Source of the DNA: Alphaproteobacteria bacterium
GTDB lineage: Bacteria > Pseudomonadota > Alphaproteobacteria > Sphingomonadales > Sphingomonadaceae
Reading direction: 5' to 3'
Assembly (NCBI GenBank): GCA_019232625.1
Contig: JAFANP010000028.1
Coordinates: 99,420 to 163,419 of the forward strand
Length of the DNA stretch: 64,000 nt
In this document: piece by piece, positions 38,363-46,923 of the stretch
How positions within the stretch are numbered: the stretch's first letter is position 1
Layout of the letters: every line of letters begins with the position of its first letter
Program-made: the position numbers and the translations under genes
The notes under the pieces: generated by a model
Told to the model about the DNA's origin: nothing
The model's database searches: none
What the model saw: the letters and a program-made list of their open reading frames with translations, nothing else

Positions 38363-39883
38363 CTACAGGGGCTGGACCATCTTCGCCGCCTTGAGGTTGG
38401 CGTAGACGATGCTCAGCTGGTCGACGACGGAGCCGGAACGCCCGGCGAGGGCGAGGACGAAGCTGCCCTCCGGCACCGACCAGCCGAACGGCGTGCCGCC
38501 ATTTCCTCCCGCCTCGGTGACCCGGCCGTCGCTGATGGTGACCTTGAGCCTGTCCACGAAACGCTGCGCGCGCCCTTCGAAGCGGACCGGGAAGCGGCCG
38601 TCCTCGAGCGACAGCCTGGGCTGGGCGCCGCCGGTGTTGGCGCCGTGGGCCTCGCTCCACTGGCGCTTGTCGGACGTGTAGTCGACCTCGATTCGGTTCA
38701 GATATTCGGCGCCGAACAGGCGCAGCGCCTGGATCCGGACGCGGTTCTTGATCGCCTCGCCGGGCGACATCGTCTCCCACGGCCCCGCCTCCGCGCCGCC
38801 CCAGGCGGGCGGTTGCGGCGCATCATATTGGAGGACGGGCTCGCCCTTGGCGAGCGACGGCAGCGCCGGCGGCTTGAACGTCGTCGTCGCGTCGATCCCC
38901 CAGTCGGCGATCTGGCCGTTGATCTCCTTGACGTCCTTCAGCACCGCCCGCTCGAAGTCGATCAGGGCCGCGTCGCCCGTATAATTGTAGCGGTCGTAGA
39001 TGCGCTTCAGCCAGTCGATCTGGTTGCGCACGGCGGTCAGCCGGGCGAGGCTCTGGAGGAGGCCGTCCTCCGGGTCCATGAAGTAGCGCCGGTTCTTGAC
39101 GACCTTGAGGAACTTGCGCCCGAAGCCGGGGACGCCTTCATGGCCCTGCACCTTGATGTCGGTGGGCACGGCGGCGTCGAGCTTCTGCTTGGAGAAATCG
39201 AGGGCGAACTGGACGAGCTTGTCCTGCGGCGGCAGCTGCGGATAGGCGATGCCGGTAATCTCCTCCTGGAGGGTCCAGGCGGTGGTCGACTGCTTGAGGA
39301 TCTCGGAGAGCTTGACCTGCACGTCGCCCTCGACGGTGAGGCCGCCGGCTATGCCCTTTCCCTTCAGCGAGGTGGCGAGGCTGGTCTGCTCCTCGCGAGT
39401 CTCGGTGTGGAAGGTGTAGACGGCGTAATATTCGCCGCCCATGGTCACCGAGCTGATGAAGCTGTCGCCGTAATATTGGACGAAGTCGGCCGCCTCGTCG
39501 TCGTTGGTGGGCGCCTTGACGTTGTCCTTCAGCCGGACGTCCTTCACCGACCAGGTGCCGACCTTGTGGTTGGCGTGGACGACGATGGTGACGCTGCGCG
39601 CCGTGACGTTGAGCTTCTTGACGAACTCCATCTTGGCGGTGACGCTGGCCGCCTTGAGGTAGCTGACCGAGAGCGAGGCGTCGATGTCGAGCGCCTGGGC
39701 GAGCTCCTGAAGGCTCTCGCACACCTGGATGTGGGCCGAGGCGATGCCGCCGTCCGACTGGGCGTGCTCGCCGGTGACCGCGCTGGCCGGGAGCATGCCG
39801 CGCAACACGCTGTCGTAGCCGGCGAACAACCTCTTCGGGATCGGCTCGTCGCCGCGGCCGCGGGTCATCTCGGAATCCGCCAT
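38363..39883 (-). CDS. Putative MACPF/SNTX-like pore-forming protein with jacalin-like lectin domain
   Basis: 506 residues, no signal peptide. Residues about 20-215 resemble MACPF/SNTX-type folds: AGYDSVLRGM at the start, AADFVQYYGDSFISSVTMGG then EYYAVYTFHTETREEQTSLA (compare the F-x-x-x-(F/Y)G-x-x-(F/Y)-x-x-x-x-x-x-GG-E-(Y/F) pattern), and an amphipathic run after residue 170. Residues 275-330 are helical. Residues about 385-500 look like a jacalin-type beta-prism: EYLNRIEVDYTSDKRQWSEA, RFVDRLKVTISDGRVTEAGG, and ALAGRSGSVVDQLSIVYANL, the last matching the jacalin GRSGxxxDxLG motif. Pore formation and sugar binding are inferred from fold resemblance only. Neighbours (priA downstream, DUF4197 divergent) are housekeeping. 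Confidence 0.6.
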   Translation of the reverse strand: MADSEMTRGRGDEPIPKRLFAGYDSVLRGMLPASAVTGEHAQSDGGIASAHIQVCESLQELAQALDIDASLSVSYLKAASVTAKMEFVKKLNVTARSVTIVVHANHKVGTWSVKDVRLKDNVKAPTNDDEAADFVQYYGDSFISSVTMGGEYYAVYTFHTETREEQTSLATSLKGKGIAGGLTVEGDVQVKLSEILKQSTTAWTLQEEITGIAYPQLPPQDKLVQFALDFSKQKLDAAVPTDIKVQGHEGVPGFGRKFLKVVKNRRYFMDPEDGLLQSLARLTAVRNQIDWLKRIYDRYNYTGDAALIDFERAVLKDVKEINGQIADWGIDATTTFKPPALPSLAKGEPVLQYDAPQPPAWGGAEAGPWETMSPGEAIKNRVRIQALRLFGAEYLNRIEVDYTSDKRQWSEAHGANTGGAQPRLSLEDGRFPVRFEGRAQRFVDRLKVTISDGRVTEAGGNGGTPFGWSVPEGSFVLALAGRSGSVVDQLSIVYANLKAAKMVQPL

Positions 39884-40012
39884 CGTCTTCTCCGCCGTCT
39901 CGGCGATTTCGTTAGCATGGCGTAACGGACCCGTACAGATTGGCGGCGGCGGCCGCCGTGCAACATCGCCCGGCGTGGCTCGTTACCGCCCGCGTCGCAC
40001 GGAAAGGAAGCC

Positions 40013-40702
40013 ATGCACCCTTCGCTCACCCGCCGAAGCCTGGTCGGCGCCGGACTCCTTCTGCCCCTGCTGGCGCTTCCCGGCTGCGCCACCCGGCTCG
40101 GCGACGTCCCCGGACTGGAGGAGGCGATAAGGCGGCTCCTCACGCTCTCGTCGCAGCGCGCCTTCGCGCGGCTGGCGGCGCGGGAGGGATATTTCGCGGA
40201 CGACGTCGCGCGGGTCGACCTGCCCTCGCAGCTCGGCGGCAGCGCGTTCGCTCGGGCGCTGGCGGTGCTGCTCGGCACGAGGGGCGTGCAGGACCGGCTG
40301 CTGCGGGTGGTGAACGAGGCGGCGGCGGCGGGCGCGGCGCGGGCCGCGCCGGTCGTCTACGAGGCGATCCGTGGAATCAGCCTCGCCGACGCCGCGGCGA
40401 TCGCCCGCGGCGGGCCGACCGCGGCCACCGACCGGCTCCAGCGGGAGATGGGCGACCGGGTGTTCGAGGCGATGTTCCCCGAGGTCGGCGCGGCGTTGAG
40501 ACTCGCCGACGACGGGCTCGTCGAGCGGGCGCTGCGAATCACGACGGGCATCGACTTTCGCGGCCTTCAGGCCGACGTTACACGCAAGGCCGCGGCCGGC
40601 CTCTACCGGGCGATCGGCCGCGAGGAGGCGGCGATCCGCGCCGACCCGTCCGCGGCCGGCGATCCGGCGATCGCCGCCCTCTTCGCACGGCGGCGCCGAT
40701 AA
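40013..40702 (+). CDS. DUF4197 lipoprotein
   Basis: 229 residues. LLPLLALPGCATRLG is a lipobox with Cys26, so it should be anchored in a membrane. GLEEAIRRLLTLSSQRAFAR, PSQLGGSAFARALAVLLGTR, DAAAIARGGPTAATDRLQRE and IDFRGLQADVTRKAAAGLYR are the DUF4197 blocks. Function unknown. It sits divergent to the MACPF/jacalin-like gene. Confidence 0.88.
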   Translation: MHPSLTRRSLVGAGLLLPLLALPGCATRLGDVPGLEEAIRRLLTLSSQRAFARLAAREGYFADDVARVDLPSQLGGSAFARALAVLLGTRGVQDRLLRVVNEAAAAGAARAAPVVYEAIRGISLADAAAIARGGPTAATDRLQREMGDRVFEAMFPEVGAALRLADDGLVERALRITTGIDFRGLQADVTRKAAAGLYRAIGREEAAIRADPSAAGDPAIAALFARRRR

Positions 40703-40727
40703 GGCAGGGTCTTCGAAGGGGGCGGGC

Positions 40728-41198
40728 ATGGCGGAAGCGGAGGCGCGGCTGGACTCGTTCCTCGACAAGTTCGAGCCGGCGGTGGCGGCGCGGGCGCGCC
40801 TCTATCTCGGGCGGATGAAGGCGCGGCTGCCGGGCGCTCAGGTCCTCGTCTACGACAATTACAACGCGCTCGCGATCGGCTTCGCGCCGGGCGAGCGCGC
40901 CTCCGAGGCGGTGCTGTCGCTCGCCGTCTTCCCGCGCTGGGTGACCTTGTGCTTCCTGTCCGGGGCGGGGCTGACGGATCCGGAAGGCCGGCTGAAGGGC
41001 TCGGGCAAGAGGGTGCGCCACGTCCGCCTTCTCGCCGAGGACTCGCTGGAGGACCCCTATGTCGCCGCGCTGATCGCCGAGGCGGCGGCGCGCGCCGAGC
41101 CGCCGTTCGACCCGGGGGCGGAGCAGCGGCTGATCGTCAAGTCGGTCTCGGCGAAGCAGCGCCCGCGCCGACTCGCGCCGGCTCCGCGGGCTGGCTAG
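40728..41198 (+). CDS. DUF1801/YdhG-like domain protein
   Basis: 156 residues. [40 protein letters not shown] and [20 protein letters not shown] followed by [20 protein letters not shown] match the DUF1801 (YdhG-like) fold. Cytoplasmic, function unknown. It lies 25 bp after the DUF4197 gene and 35 bp before the transaldolase, probably in one transcript. Confidence 0.85.
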   Translation: MAEAEARLDSFLDKFEPAVAARARLYLGRMKARLPGAQVLVYDNYNALAIGFAPGERASEAVLSLAVFPRWVTLCFLSGAGLTDPEGRLKGSGKRVRHVRLLAEDSLEDPYVAALIAEAAARAEPPFDPGAEQRLIVKSVSAKQRPRRLAPAPRAG

Positions 41199-41233
41199 AA
41201 GGGCCGCGAATCCATCCAGCCGGGGCAAGCCAC

Positions 41234-41884
41234 ATGAAGTTCTTCGTCGACACCGCCGACACCGCCGAGATCCGCGACCTGGCGGAGACCGGGCTGCTCG
41301 ACGGAGTCACCACCAATCCCTCCCTCATCCACAAGGCGGGGCGCGACTTCCTCGAGGTGGTGCGGGAGATTGCCGGTATCGTGCCGGGGCCGGTCTCGGC
41401 CGAAGTGGTCGCACTCGACCACAAGGAGATGCTGCGCGAGGCCGAGATACTGCGCCGGATCGCCGACAACATCGCCGTCAAGGTGCCGCTGACGGTGGAC
41501 GGGCTCAAGACCTGCAAGGCGCTGAGCGGGGAGGGGACGATGGTCAACGTCACCTTGTGCTTCAGCGCCAACCAGGCCCTGCTCGCCGCCAAGGCGGGGG
41601 CGACCTTCATCTCGCCCTTCGTCGGCCGGCACGACGATACCGGCTTCGACGGCATGCAGATCATCTCGGAGATCCGCACCATCTACGACAATTACGACTT
41701 CGCGACCCAGATCCTCGTCGCCAGCGTGCGCCACCCGGTCCACGTCCTCCAGTCGGCGATGATCGGCGCCGACGTGATGACGGCGCCCCCCGCGGTCATC
41801 CGCCAGCTCTTCAGGCACCCCCTCACCGACCGCGGCATCGAAGCCTTCCTCGCCGACTGGGGCAAGACCGGCCAGAGCATCTAG
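41234..41884 (+). CDS. tal: Transaldolase / fructose-6-phosphate aldolase family enzyme
   Basis: 216 residues from ATG 41234: [36 protein letters not shown], and the Schiff-base lysine in [40 protein letters not shown] follows. It belongs to the short (about 215 aa) transaldolase class used in the non-oxidative pentose phosphate pathway of many Alphaproteobacteria; fructose-6-phosphate aldolase activity cannot be excluded. Confidence 0.95.
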   Translation: MKFFVDTADTAEIRDLAETGLLDGVTTNPSLIHKAGRDFLEVVREIAGIVPGPVSAEVVALDHKEMLREAEILRRIADNIAVKVPLTVDGLKTCKALSGEGTMVNVTLCFSANQALLAAKAGATFISPFVGRHDDTGFDGMQIISEIRTIYDNYDFATQILVASVRHPVHVLQSAMIGADVMTAPPAVIRQLFRHPLTDRGIEAFLADWGKTGQSI

Positions 41885-41893
41885 CCCGCGATG

Positions 41894-41950
41894 AATGGGG
41901 ACAGTAACTATTTGTCCGCTTTCCCGGACAAATAGTTACTGTCCCCATTT
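41894..41950. repeat. REP-like element, family A
   Basis: AATGGGGACAGTAACTATTT, short centre GTCCGCTTTCCCGGAC, then AAATAGTTACTGTCCCCATT. A near-perfect hairpin starting 9 bases after the transaldolase stop; may serve as its terminator. Confidence 0.9.
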
Positions 41951-42032
41951 TCCCGCGGGGGATCGAGGGACCCGGGCGACGGGAGGAATTTCGCCATCGC
42001 TTATTAACCTTGTTCGCGTTACCTTCCCGGCG

Positions 42033-42593
42033 ATGGGCAAGGTCATCAGCTTCGAGGACAAGGCGGTCGCAAGCCTGCGCGCGCGCGTCGCGGCGGCGGA
42101 GGAGGCGAACCAGGACCTGATCGCCTTCGCCCGCGGCCATTCGGGCGCGGTCGCCTCGATCCACGAGGCGGTGCTCGCCGCGGTCGACGCCGAGGGCTTC
42201 GACCACCTCATCCACATCGTCACCCAGGAATGGCCGCAGATACTCGGGCTCGACGCGGTCGCGGTCGGACTGTTCGTCGGCGAGCGCGGCCTGCGCGCCG
42301 ACGCTTCGGGCCTTCAGTTCGTCGACCCGCGGATGGTCGAGCGCTCGCTCGCCGGCCTGGAGGGCGTGGTGCTGCGCGGCTGCGAGCGCGGCCATCCCCT
42401 GTTCGGACCGGCCTGCACCCTGATCCGCGCCGAGGCGCTGGTCCGGCTCGACACGGCGCCGCCGCTGCCGAGCGGCCTCCTCGCGCTCGGCCAGCGCGCC
42501 GAGCAGGGCTTCGAGACGCGCCACGGCTCGGAGCTGCTCGTCTTCCTCGGCCGAGTCCTCACCCGCTGCATGGGCCGGTGGCTGATCCCCTGA
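42033..42593 (+). CDS. DUF484 family (GAF-like) protein
   Basis: 186 residues from ATG 42033: MGKVISFEDKAVASLRARVA, then a coiled coil and a GAF-like region (FDHLIHIVTQEWPQILGLDA, LRGCERGHPLFGPACTLIRA). DUF484 proteins are typically encoded next to xerC or xerD and are cytoplasmic with no assigned role. The stop is 17 bases from the xerC ATG. A direct repeat of GATCCCCTGACATG spans the stop and the xerC start. Confidence 0.9.
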   Translation: MGKVISFEDKAVASLRARVAAAEEANQDLIAFARGHSGAVASIHEAVLAAVDAEGFDHLIHIVTQEWPQILGLDAVAVGLFVGERGLRADASGLQFVDPRMVERSLAGLEGVVLRGCERGHPLFGPACTLIRAEALVRLDTAPPLPSGLLALGQRAEQGFETRHGSELLVFLGRVLTRCMGRWLIP

Positions 42594-42610
42594 CATGCCG
42601 ATCCCCTGAC

Positions 42611-43567
42611 ATGAAGCCGGCGGATGACGCGCCGTCCCGACCGGCCCCTTCGGGAGGGGAGGGCGCCCAGGCGCCCCATCCCGCCCGCGAGACCGCCCTC
42701 GCCTGGTCGCATCATCTCGCCCGCGACCGCCGGCGCTCGCCGCACACGGTACGCGCCTATGCCGCGACCGCGCACCGGCTGATCGACTTCCTCGCCGAGC
42801 ATCTCGGCGGCCCCGTCGGCGCTGAGGCGCTGGCCGGGCTGGAGGCGGCGGATTTGCGCGCCTTTCTCGCCCAGCGCCGGGCCGAGGGGCTCGGCAACGG
42901 CTCGGCCGCGCGCGAGCTTTCGGCGGTGCGCGGCTTCCTCGGCTTCGCCGCCGGGGAAGGCGCGCCGCCGCGCCTGCGCGGACCGAAGCGGCCGCGCAGC
43001 GTGCCGCGGCCCGTCTCGCCCGACGACGCCGTCTCGCTCGCCGCCGAGGCCGGCGAGGACGCCGCGGCGGAATGGATCGCGGCACGGGACGAAGCGGTGC
43101 TGCTCCTGCTCTACGGCTCCGGGCTGCGGGTCGCCGAGGCGCTCGGCCTCACCGGCGCGGCGCTTCCGCTCGGCGAGACCCTGACCGTCACCGGCAAGCG
43201 CAGCAAGACCCGGGTGGTGCCGCTGCTGGGGCCGGTGCGCGAAGCGATCGGCCGATATCTGGCGCTCTGTCCGTACCCGGCGTCGCGGGAGGCGCCGCTG
43301 TTCCGCGGCGCGCGGGGCGGCCCACTCAACGGCGAGATGATCCGGCGGGCGGTGCGCCGCGCCCGGGTGCGGCTCGGCCTCTCCGACCGGACGACGCCGC
43401 ACGCCTTGCGCCACAGCTTCGCCACCCACCTGCTCGGCCGCGGCGCGGACCTTCGCTCGCTCCAGGAGCTGCTCGGCCACGCCAGCCTCTCCTCCACCCA
43501 GATCTACACCGCGGTCGACGCGGCGCACCTGATGGACGTCTACCGGAGCGCCCACCCGCGGGCGTGA
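42611..43567 (+). CDS. xerC: Tyrosine recombinase XerC
   Basis: 318 residues from ATG 42611. N-terminal SAM-like domain (RSPHTVRAYAATAHRLIDFL) and catalytic domain with YGSGLRVAEALGL (Arg I), GKRSKTRVVPLLG (Lys), TPHALRHSFATHLLGRG (HxxR), LQELLGHASLSSTQIYTAVD (His and nucleophile Tyr). It resolves chromosome dimers at dif with XerD. Placement beside DUF484 marks it as housekeeping, not a phage integrase. Confidence 0.95.
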   Translation: MKPADDAPSRPAPSGGEGAQAPHPARETALAWSHHLARDRRRSPHTVRAYAATAHRLIDFLAEHLGGPVGAEALAGLEAADLRAFLAQRRAEGLGNGSAARELSAVRGFLGFAAGEGAPPRLRGPKRPRSVPRPVSPDDAVSLAAEAGEDAAAEWIAARDEAVLLLLYGSGLRVAEALGLTGAALPLGETLTVTGKRSKTRVVPLLGPVREAIGRYLALCPYPASREAPLFRGARGGPLNGEMIRRAVRRARVRLGLSDRTTPHALRHSFATHLLGRGADLRSLQELLGHASLSSTQIYTAVDAAHLMDVYRSAHPRA

Positions 43568-43728
43568 TGGGGATAGTGACTATTTTCCGTCCCGGCCCCG
43601 CCTGAATGGGGACAGTAACTATTTTCCCTTCCCACCGCCGCGCATCGCCGGCCGTGTGGGAAAATAGTTACTGTCCCCATTTAACGTTACTGTCCCCATT
43701 TAGCGCGCGGAGCAGTCACCGTCCCCTT
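43566..43728. repeat. REP-like element, family A (compound, trims DedA 3' end)
   Basis: A decayed copy (GGGGATAGTGACTATTTTCC), a full AATGGGGACAGTAACTATTT arm, reverse arm AAAATAGTTACTGTCCCCAT, then partial arms AACGTTACTGTCCCCATT and CAGTCACCGTCCCC. The final partial arm overlaps the last codons and stop of the DedA gene (stop at 43716-43718). Confidence 0.87.
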
Positions 43729-44321
43729 CTGACGAACTGGAGGACGAGCCGGGTCAGCCAGAGGAGGAAGGCGGCGGCGACGATCCCGGTGGAGACGGGG
43801 CCGGCATAATGCTCGATCGCCTCGTAATGGTCGCCCAGAAGCGAGCCGAGCCAGGTGAGGAGGCCGGTGGAGACGAGCGTGCCGATCGCCGAGAGGAGGA
43901 GGAAGCGGCCGAACGGCATCGCCACCAGCCCGGCGGGTATGGAGATGGCGGTGCGCACCGCGGGCACGACGCGGCCGACGAGGACGAGCACGGGCCCGAG
44001 CCTGTGGAACCAGCGCTCCAGCCACTCCACCTCGTGCATCGAGACGGTGGTGATCCGGCCGTAGCGGGTGACGAGGCGCTTGAAGCGCGCCGCGCCGAGC
44101 GCCCGCGCCGCCCAATACCAGGTCACCGATCCGGTCATCGCCCCCGCGGCGCCCGAGACGGCGACCCCGGCGAGGGACATGCCGTTCTGGGTGGCGATGA
44201 GGCCGGAGAGCGGCATCACCAGCTCCGACGGAAAGATGGGGAAGAACGTCTCCACCCACATCAGAAGGAAGACCGCGAGATAGCCGTGATCGCGGATGAA
44301 GTCGGGCAGGAAATCAGCCAC
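43716..44321 (-). CDS. DedA-family membrane protein
   Basis: 201 residues with helices and two re-entrant motifs: FLLMWVETFFPIFPSELVMP (E-x-FFP-x-x-PSE) and FHRLGPVLVLVGRVVPAVRT with AISIPAGLVAMPFGRFLLLS (R-x-x-P-x-x-R and G). The family acts as polyprenyl-phosphate or lipid flippases. The stop lies in the end of a REP-like repeat, so the last residues (FVRRGR) may have been altered by it. Overlaps the gshB 3' end by eight bases. Confidence 0.93.
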   Translation of the reverse strand: MADFLPDFIRDHGYLAVFLLMWVETFFPIFPSELVMPLSGLIATQNGMSLAGVAVSGAAGAMTGSVTWYWAARALGAARFKRLVTRYGRITTVSMHEVEWLERWFHRLGPVLVLVGRVVPAVRTAISIPAGLVAMPFGRFLLLSAIGTLVSTGLLTWLGSLLGDHYEAIEHYAGPVSTGIVAAAFLLWLTRLVLQFVRRGR

Positions 44322-45270
44322 GCGCGCGCACCTTCTCCTCGATCCGGTCCCAGATGAGCGCCGGGGTGTCCGTGCCGTTGAAGCGGTCGATGGCGACGAT
44401 GCCGGTGGGCGACGTGACGTTGATCTCGGTCAGCCACTTGCCGCCGATCACGTCGATGCCGACGAAGAGCAGGCCGCGCGCCCTGAGCTCGGGACCGAGG
44501 AGGGCGCAGATCTCCCGCTCCGTGCCGGTGAGCTCGGTCCTGGCCGCCGAGCCGCCGGCGGCGAGGTTGGAGCGTATCTCCCCCTCGCCGGGGAGGCGGT
44601 TGATCGCCCCCGCCACCTCGCCGTCGACGAGGACGATCCGCTTGTCGCCGAGGCTGACCTCGGGGACGAAGGCCTGGATCATGTGGGGCTCGCGCCAGGC
44701 GGCGTTGAACATCTCGATCAGGGCGGCGAGGTTGGCGCCGTCCTTCTCGACCTTGAACACCGCCTTGCCGGCATTGCCGTGGAGCGGCTTCACCACCATC
44801 GCGCCGTGCTTCGCCAGGAACTCCCGGGCGACGCCGAGCGAGCGGGTGATCGCGGTCGGCGGCATGAACCGCGCGAAATCGAGCACCCACAATTTCTCCG
44901 GCGCGTTGCGGACCGAGGCGGGGTCGTTGACCACCAGGGTCTCCCCGGCGATCCGCTCGAGCAAGTGGGTGGCGGTGATGTAGCCGAGGTCGAAGGGCGG
45001 GTCCTGGCGCATCAGCACCACGTCGGCGTCGCGGCCGAGGTCGAGTATCTCGGGCTCGCCGAGGCTGAAATGGTCGCCTTCGACCCGCTGGACGGCGACC
45101 GGATAGCCCATCGTCCAAAGGCGGCCGTCGACCCAGCTCAGCGCCTCCGGGCCGTAATGCCAGAGGCGGTGGCCGCGCGCCTGGGCGGCGAGCATGATCG
45201 CGAAGGTCGAATCGCCGGCGATCCCGATCGTCTCCAGCGGGTCCATCTGGACCGCCACGCGCAAGCTCAT
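44314..45270 (-). CDS. gshB: Glutathione synthetase GshB
   Basis: 318 residues. N-terminal MSLRVAVQMDPLETIGIAGD, ATP-grasp core MVVKPLHGNAGKAVFKVEKD, MIQAFVPEVSLGDKRIVLVD and LLFVGIDVIGGKWLTEINVT are standard GshB. It adds glycine to gamma-glutamylcysteine. Operon with yraN, the small lipoprotein and dedA. Confidence 0.97.
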   Translation of the reverse strand: MSLRVAVQMDPLETIGIAGDSTFAIMLAAQARGHRLWHYGPEALSWVDGRLWTMGYPVAVQRVEGDHFSLGEPEILDLGRDADVVLMRQDPPFDLGYITATHLLERIAGETLVVNDPASVRNAPEKLWVLDFARFMPPTAITRSLGVAREFLAKHGAMVVKPLHGNAGKAVFKVEKDGANLAALIEMFNAAWREPHMIQAFVPEVSLGDKRIVLVDGEVAGAINRLPGEGEIRSNLAAGGSAARTELTGTEREICALLGPELRARGLLFVGIDVIGGKWLTEINVTSPTGIVAIDRFNGTDTPALIWDRIEEKVRARG

Positions 45271-45352
45271 GTCCGCTCCCTTTCCGAGATGGCGCCCTAG
45301 GCGCTATCCGCCTCCGGCCTCAAGCCCTCTCCCCCGAGCCGCGCACAGGCTT

Positions 45353-45748
45353 TCACTCGCCGCCGGTGAGGTCGCCGAGGTCGACGTCGGTCGAGATGGT
45401 GGTGCGGAGCAGCGTGCTTCCGTCGTCGCCGCGGATCAGCACCGGCTGCGCCTCGCTGGTCGCGCCGGCGGCGCAGGAGGCGTGGTAGGCGAGCGCCTTG
45501 GCGAGCTGGTCGCGCTGCGCCGGCGGCATCTGCAGGAAGGCCTCCGTCGGGACGGTCGCCTCGCCCTTGTCGTTATATTCGGCGGCGCCCTTGCCGAGCG
45601 CCGCGAGCGCCTTGCCGACCTCGGCGCAGACCTTGGCCGGCAGCGGGTTGCCGGCGCCGCCCGCCTCGGCCCAGTCGGGCTTCTTCGCCTCGCAGCCGGC
45701 GGTTAGGGGGAGGAGCGGGAGAAGGAGGGGGAGGAGCCAAAGGCGCAT
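45353..45748 (-). CDS. Small lipoprotein of unknown function
   Basis: 131 residues. MRLWLLPLLLPLLPLTAGCE is a lipoprotein signal with Cys19. The mature part is helical with three Cys (KVCAEVGKAL, YHASCAAGA) and ends in an acidic VDLGDLTGGE. It starts two bases after the yraN stop and precedes gshB on the same strand. The family occurs at this position in sphingomonads; role unknown. Confidence 0.8.
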   Translation of the reverse strand: MRLWLLPLLLPLLPLTAGCEAKKPDWAEAGGAGNPLPAKVCAEVGKALAALGKGAAEYNDKGEATVPTEAFLQMPPAQRDQLAKALAYHASCAAGATSEAQPVLIRGDDGSTLLRTTISTDVDLGDLTGGE

Positions 45749-45750
45749 GT

Positions 45751-46096
45751 CTATCCTTGCCAGATGCCGGCGACGTGCCGCGGCAGGCGGCGGGGAATTA
45801 TGTAGACGGCGTCGATGCGCAAATCATCCCCGTCGCGGGCGTAGCGCGGGGCGAGCGCCTCGGCGGCGGCCGCGACCCGGCGCAGGCGCCATTCGTCGAG
45901 CGCCAGCCTCCTCCGCCGAGCCGCGCGCCTTGACCTCGACGAAGGCGAGGGTGCGTCCCCGGCGGGCGACGAGATCGACCTCGCCGACCGGGGTCCGGAC
46001 TCGGCGGGCGAGGATCGCCCAGCCCTTGAGCCGCAGCCACCAGGCGGCCAGAGTCTCGGCGCGCCGTCCGCCCCGCTCCGCCCGCCGCCGGTTCAC
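45751..46096 (-). pseudogene. yraN: YraN (UPF0102) endonuclease-like gene broken by a +1 frameshift
   Basis: The GTG at 46096 overlaps the rsmI stop and opens [20 protein letters not shown], then [20 protein letters not shown] followed by ARGSAEE, a good YraN N-terminus including the nuclease core E and ExK. The conserved C-terminus continues only in a different frame: [20 protein letters not shown], then [20 protein letters not shown] and a TAG at 45751-45753. The switch occurs near 45904-45912 in GAGGAGGCTGG. The total of 346 nt is one more than a multiple of three, so one extra base (or two missing) explains it. Either a real pseudogene or a sequencing/assembly error in a G-rich run. Confidence 0.85.
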
Positions 46097-46923
46097 TTCA
46101 GCGCCAGGGCGCGCTCGTAGACCTGCCGCCGCGGCAGGCCGAGACGCTCCGCCACCTCGGCGGCGGCCCGCGAAACGGAGAGGCGGGCGAGCGCTTCGAC
46201 GAGCGCCGCATCCACGTCGGCAAGGGCGGCGGGCTCGGCCTCCCCCGGCGGGGCGACGACGATGACGATCTCGCCCTTGGGCGGCGCCTCGGCATAGCGC
46301 GCGGCGAGGATTCCGAGCGTTCCCGTCACCGTCTCCTCAAACCGCTTGCTGATCTCCCGAGCGACCGCCGCCTCGCGCTCGCCCAGCCCCTCGGCGAGCG
46401 CCGCGAGGCAGGCGGCGAGGCGGGGGCCGCTCTCGTAGAGGAGGAGGGTGGCGCGCACCGCCGCCACCTCGGCGATTGCGGCGGCGCGCGCGCCGGCCTT
46501 GGACGGGAGGAAGCCGAGGAAGAGGAAGCGGTCGGTCGGGAGCCCGGCGAGGGTGAGCGCGGCGACGGCGGCGCAGGGCCCGGGGACGGTGGTGACGGCG
46601 ATCCCGGCCGCGCGGGCGTCGCGGACCAGCTTGTAGCCGGGATCGGAGACGAGCGGCGTGCCGGCGTCGGAGACGAGCGCCACCGCCTCGGCCTGCATGC
46701 GCGCGATCAGGGCGGGTCGGACTCGGTCGGCATTGTGGTCGTGATAGGGCAGCATCGGCCGCCGGGCGCCGATGTGGCGGAGCAGCCTGGCGGTCACCCG
46801 GCTGTCCTCCACCGCGATCAGGTCGGCCCTCGCCAGTATGTCGGCGGCGCGCGGGGAGAGATCGGAAAGATTGCCGATCGGCGTCGCGACGATGTACAAA
46901 CCGGGCGGGAGGGTCGCGTTCAT
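46093..46923 (-). CDS. rsmI: 16S rRNA (cytidine-1402-2'-O)-methyltransferase RsmI
   Basis: 276 residues from ATG 46923, with GGAGA five bases upstream: [67 protein letters not shown] and [20 protein letters not shown] are diagnostic. It 2'-O-methylates C1402 of 16S rRNA with RsmH. A longer start at 46938 is possible. Its start codon overlaps that of the divergent LpoA-like gene (CATG). Confidence 0.95.
   Translation of the reverse strand: MNATLPPGLYIVATPIGNLSDLSPRAADILARADLIAVEDSRVTARLLRHIGARRPMLPYHDHNADRVRPALIARMQAEAVALVSDAGTPLVSDPGYKLVRDARAAGIAVTTVPGPCAAVAALTLAGLPTDRFLFLGFLPSKAGARAAAIAEVAAVRATLLLYESGPRLAACLAALAEGLGEREAAVAREISKRFEETVTGTLGILAARYAEAPPKGEIVIVVAPPGEAEPAALADVDAALVEALARLSVSRAAAEVAERLGLPRRQVYERALALK

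Noticed and set aside
42611..43567. Tyrosine recombinase considered as a phage or island integrase
   Set aside because: Adjacent DUF484 gene, length and motifs fit housekeeping XerC; no tRNA attachment site or phage genes.
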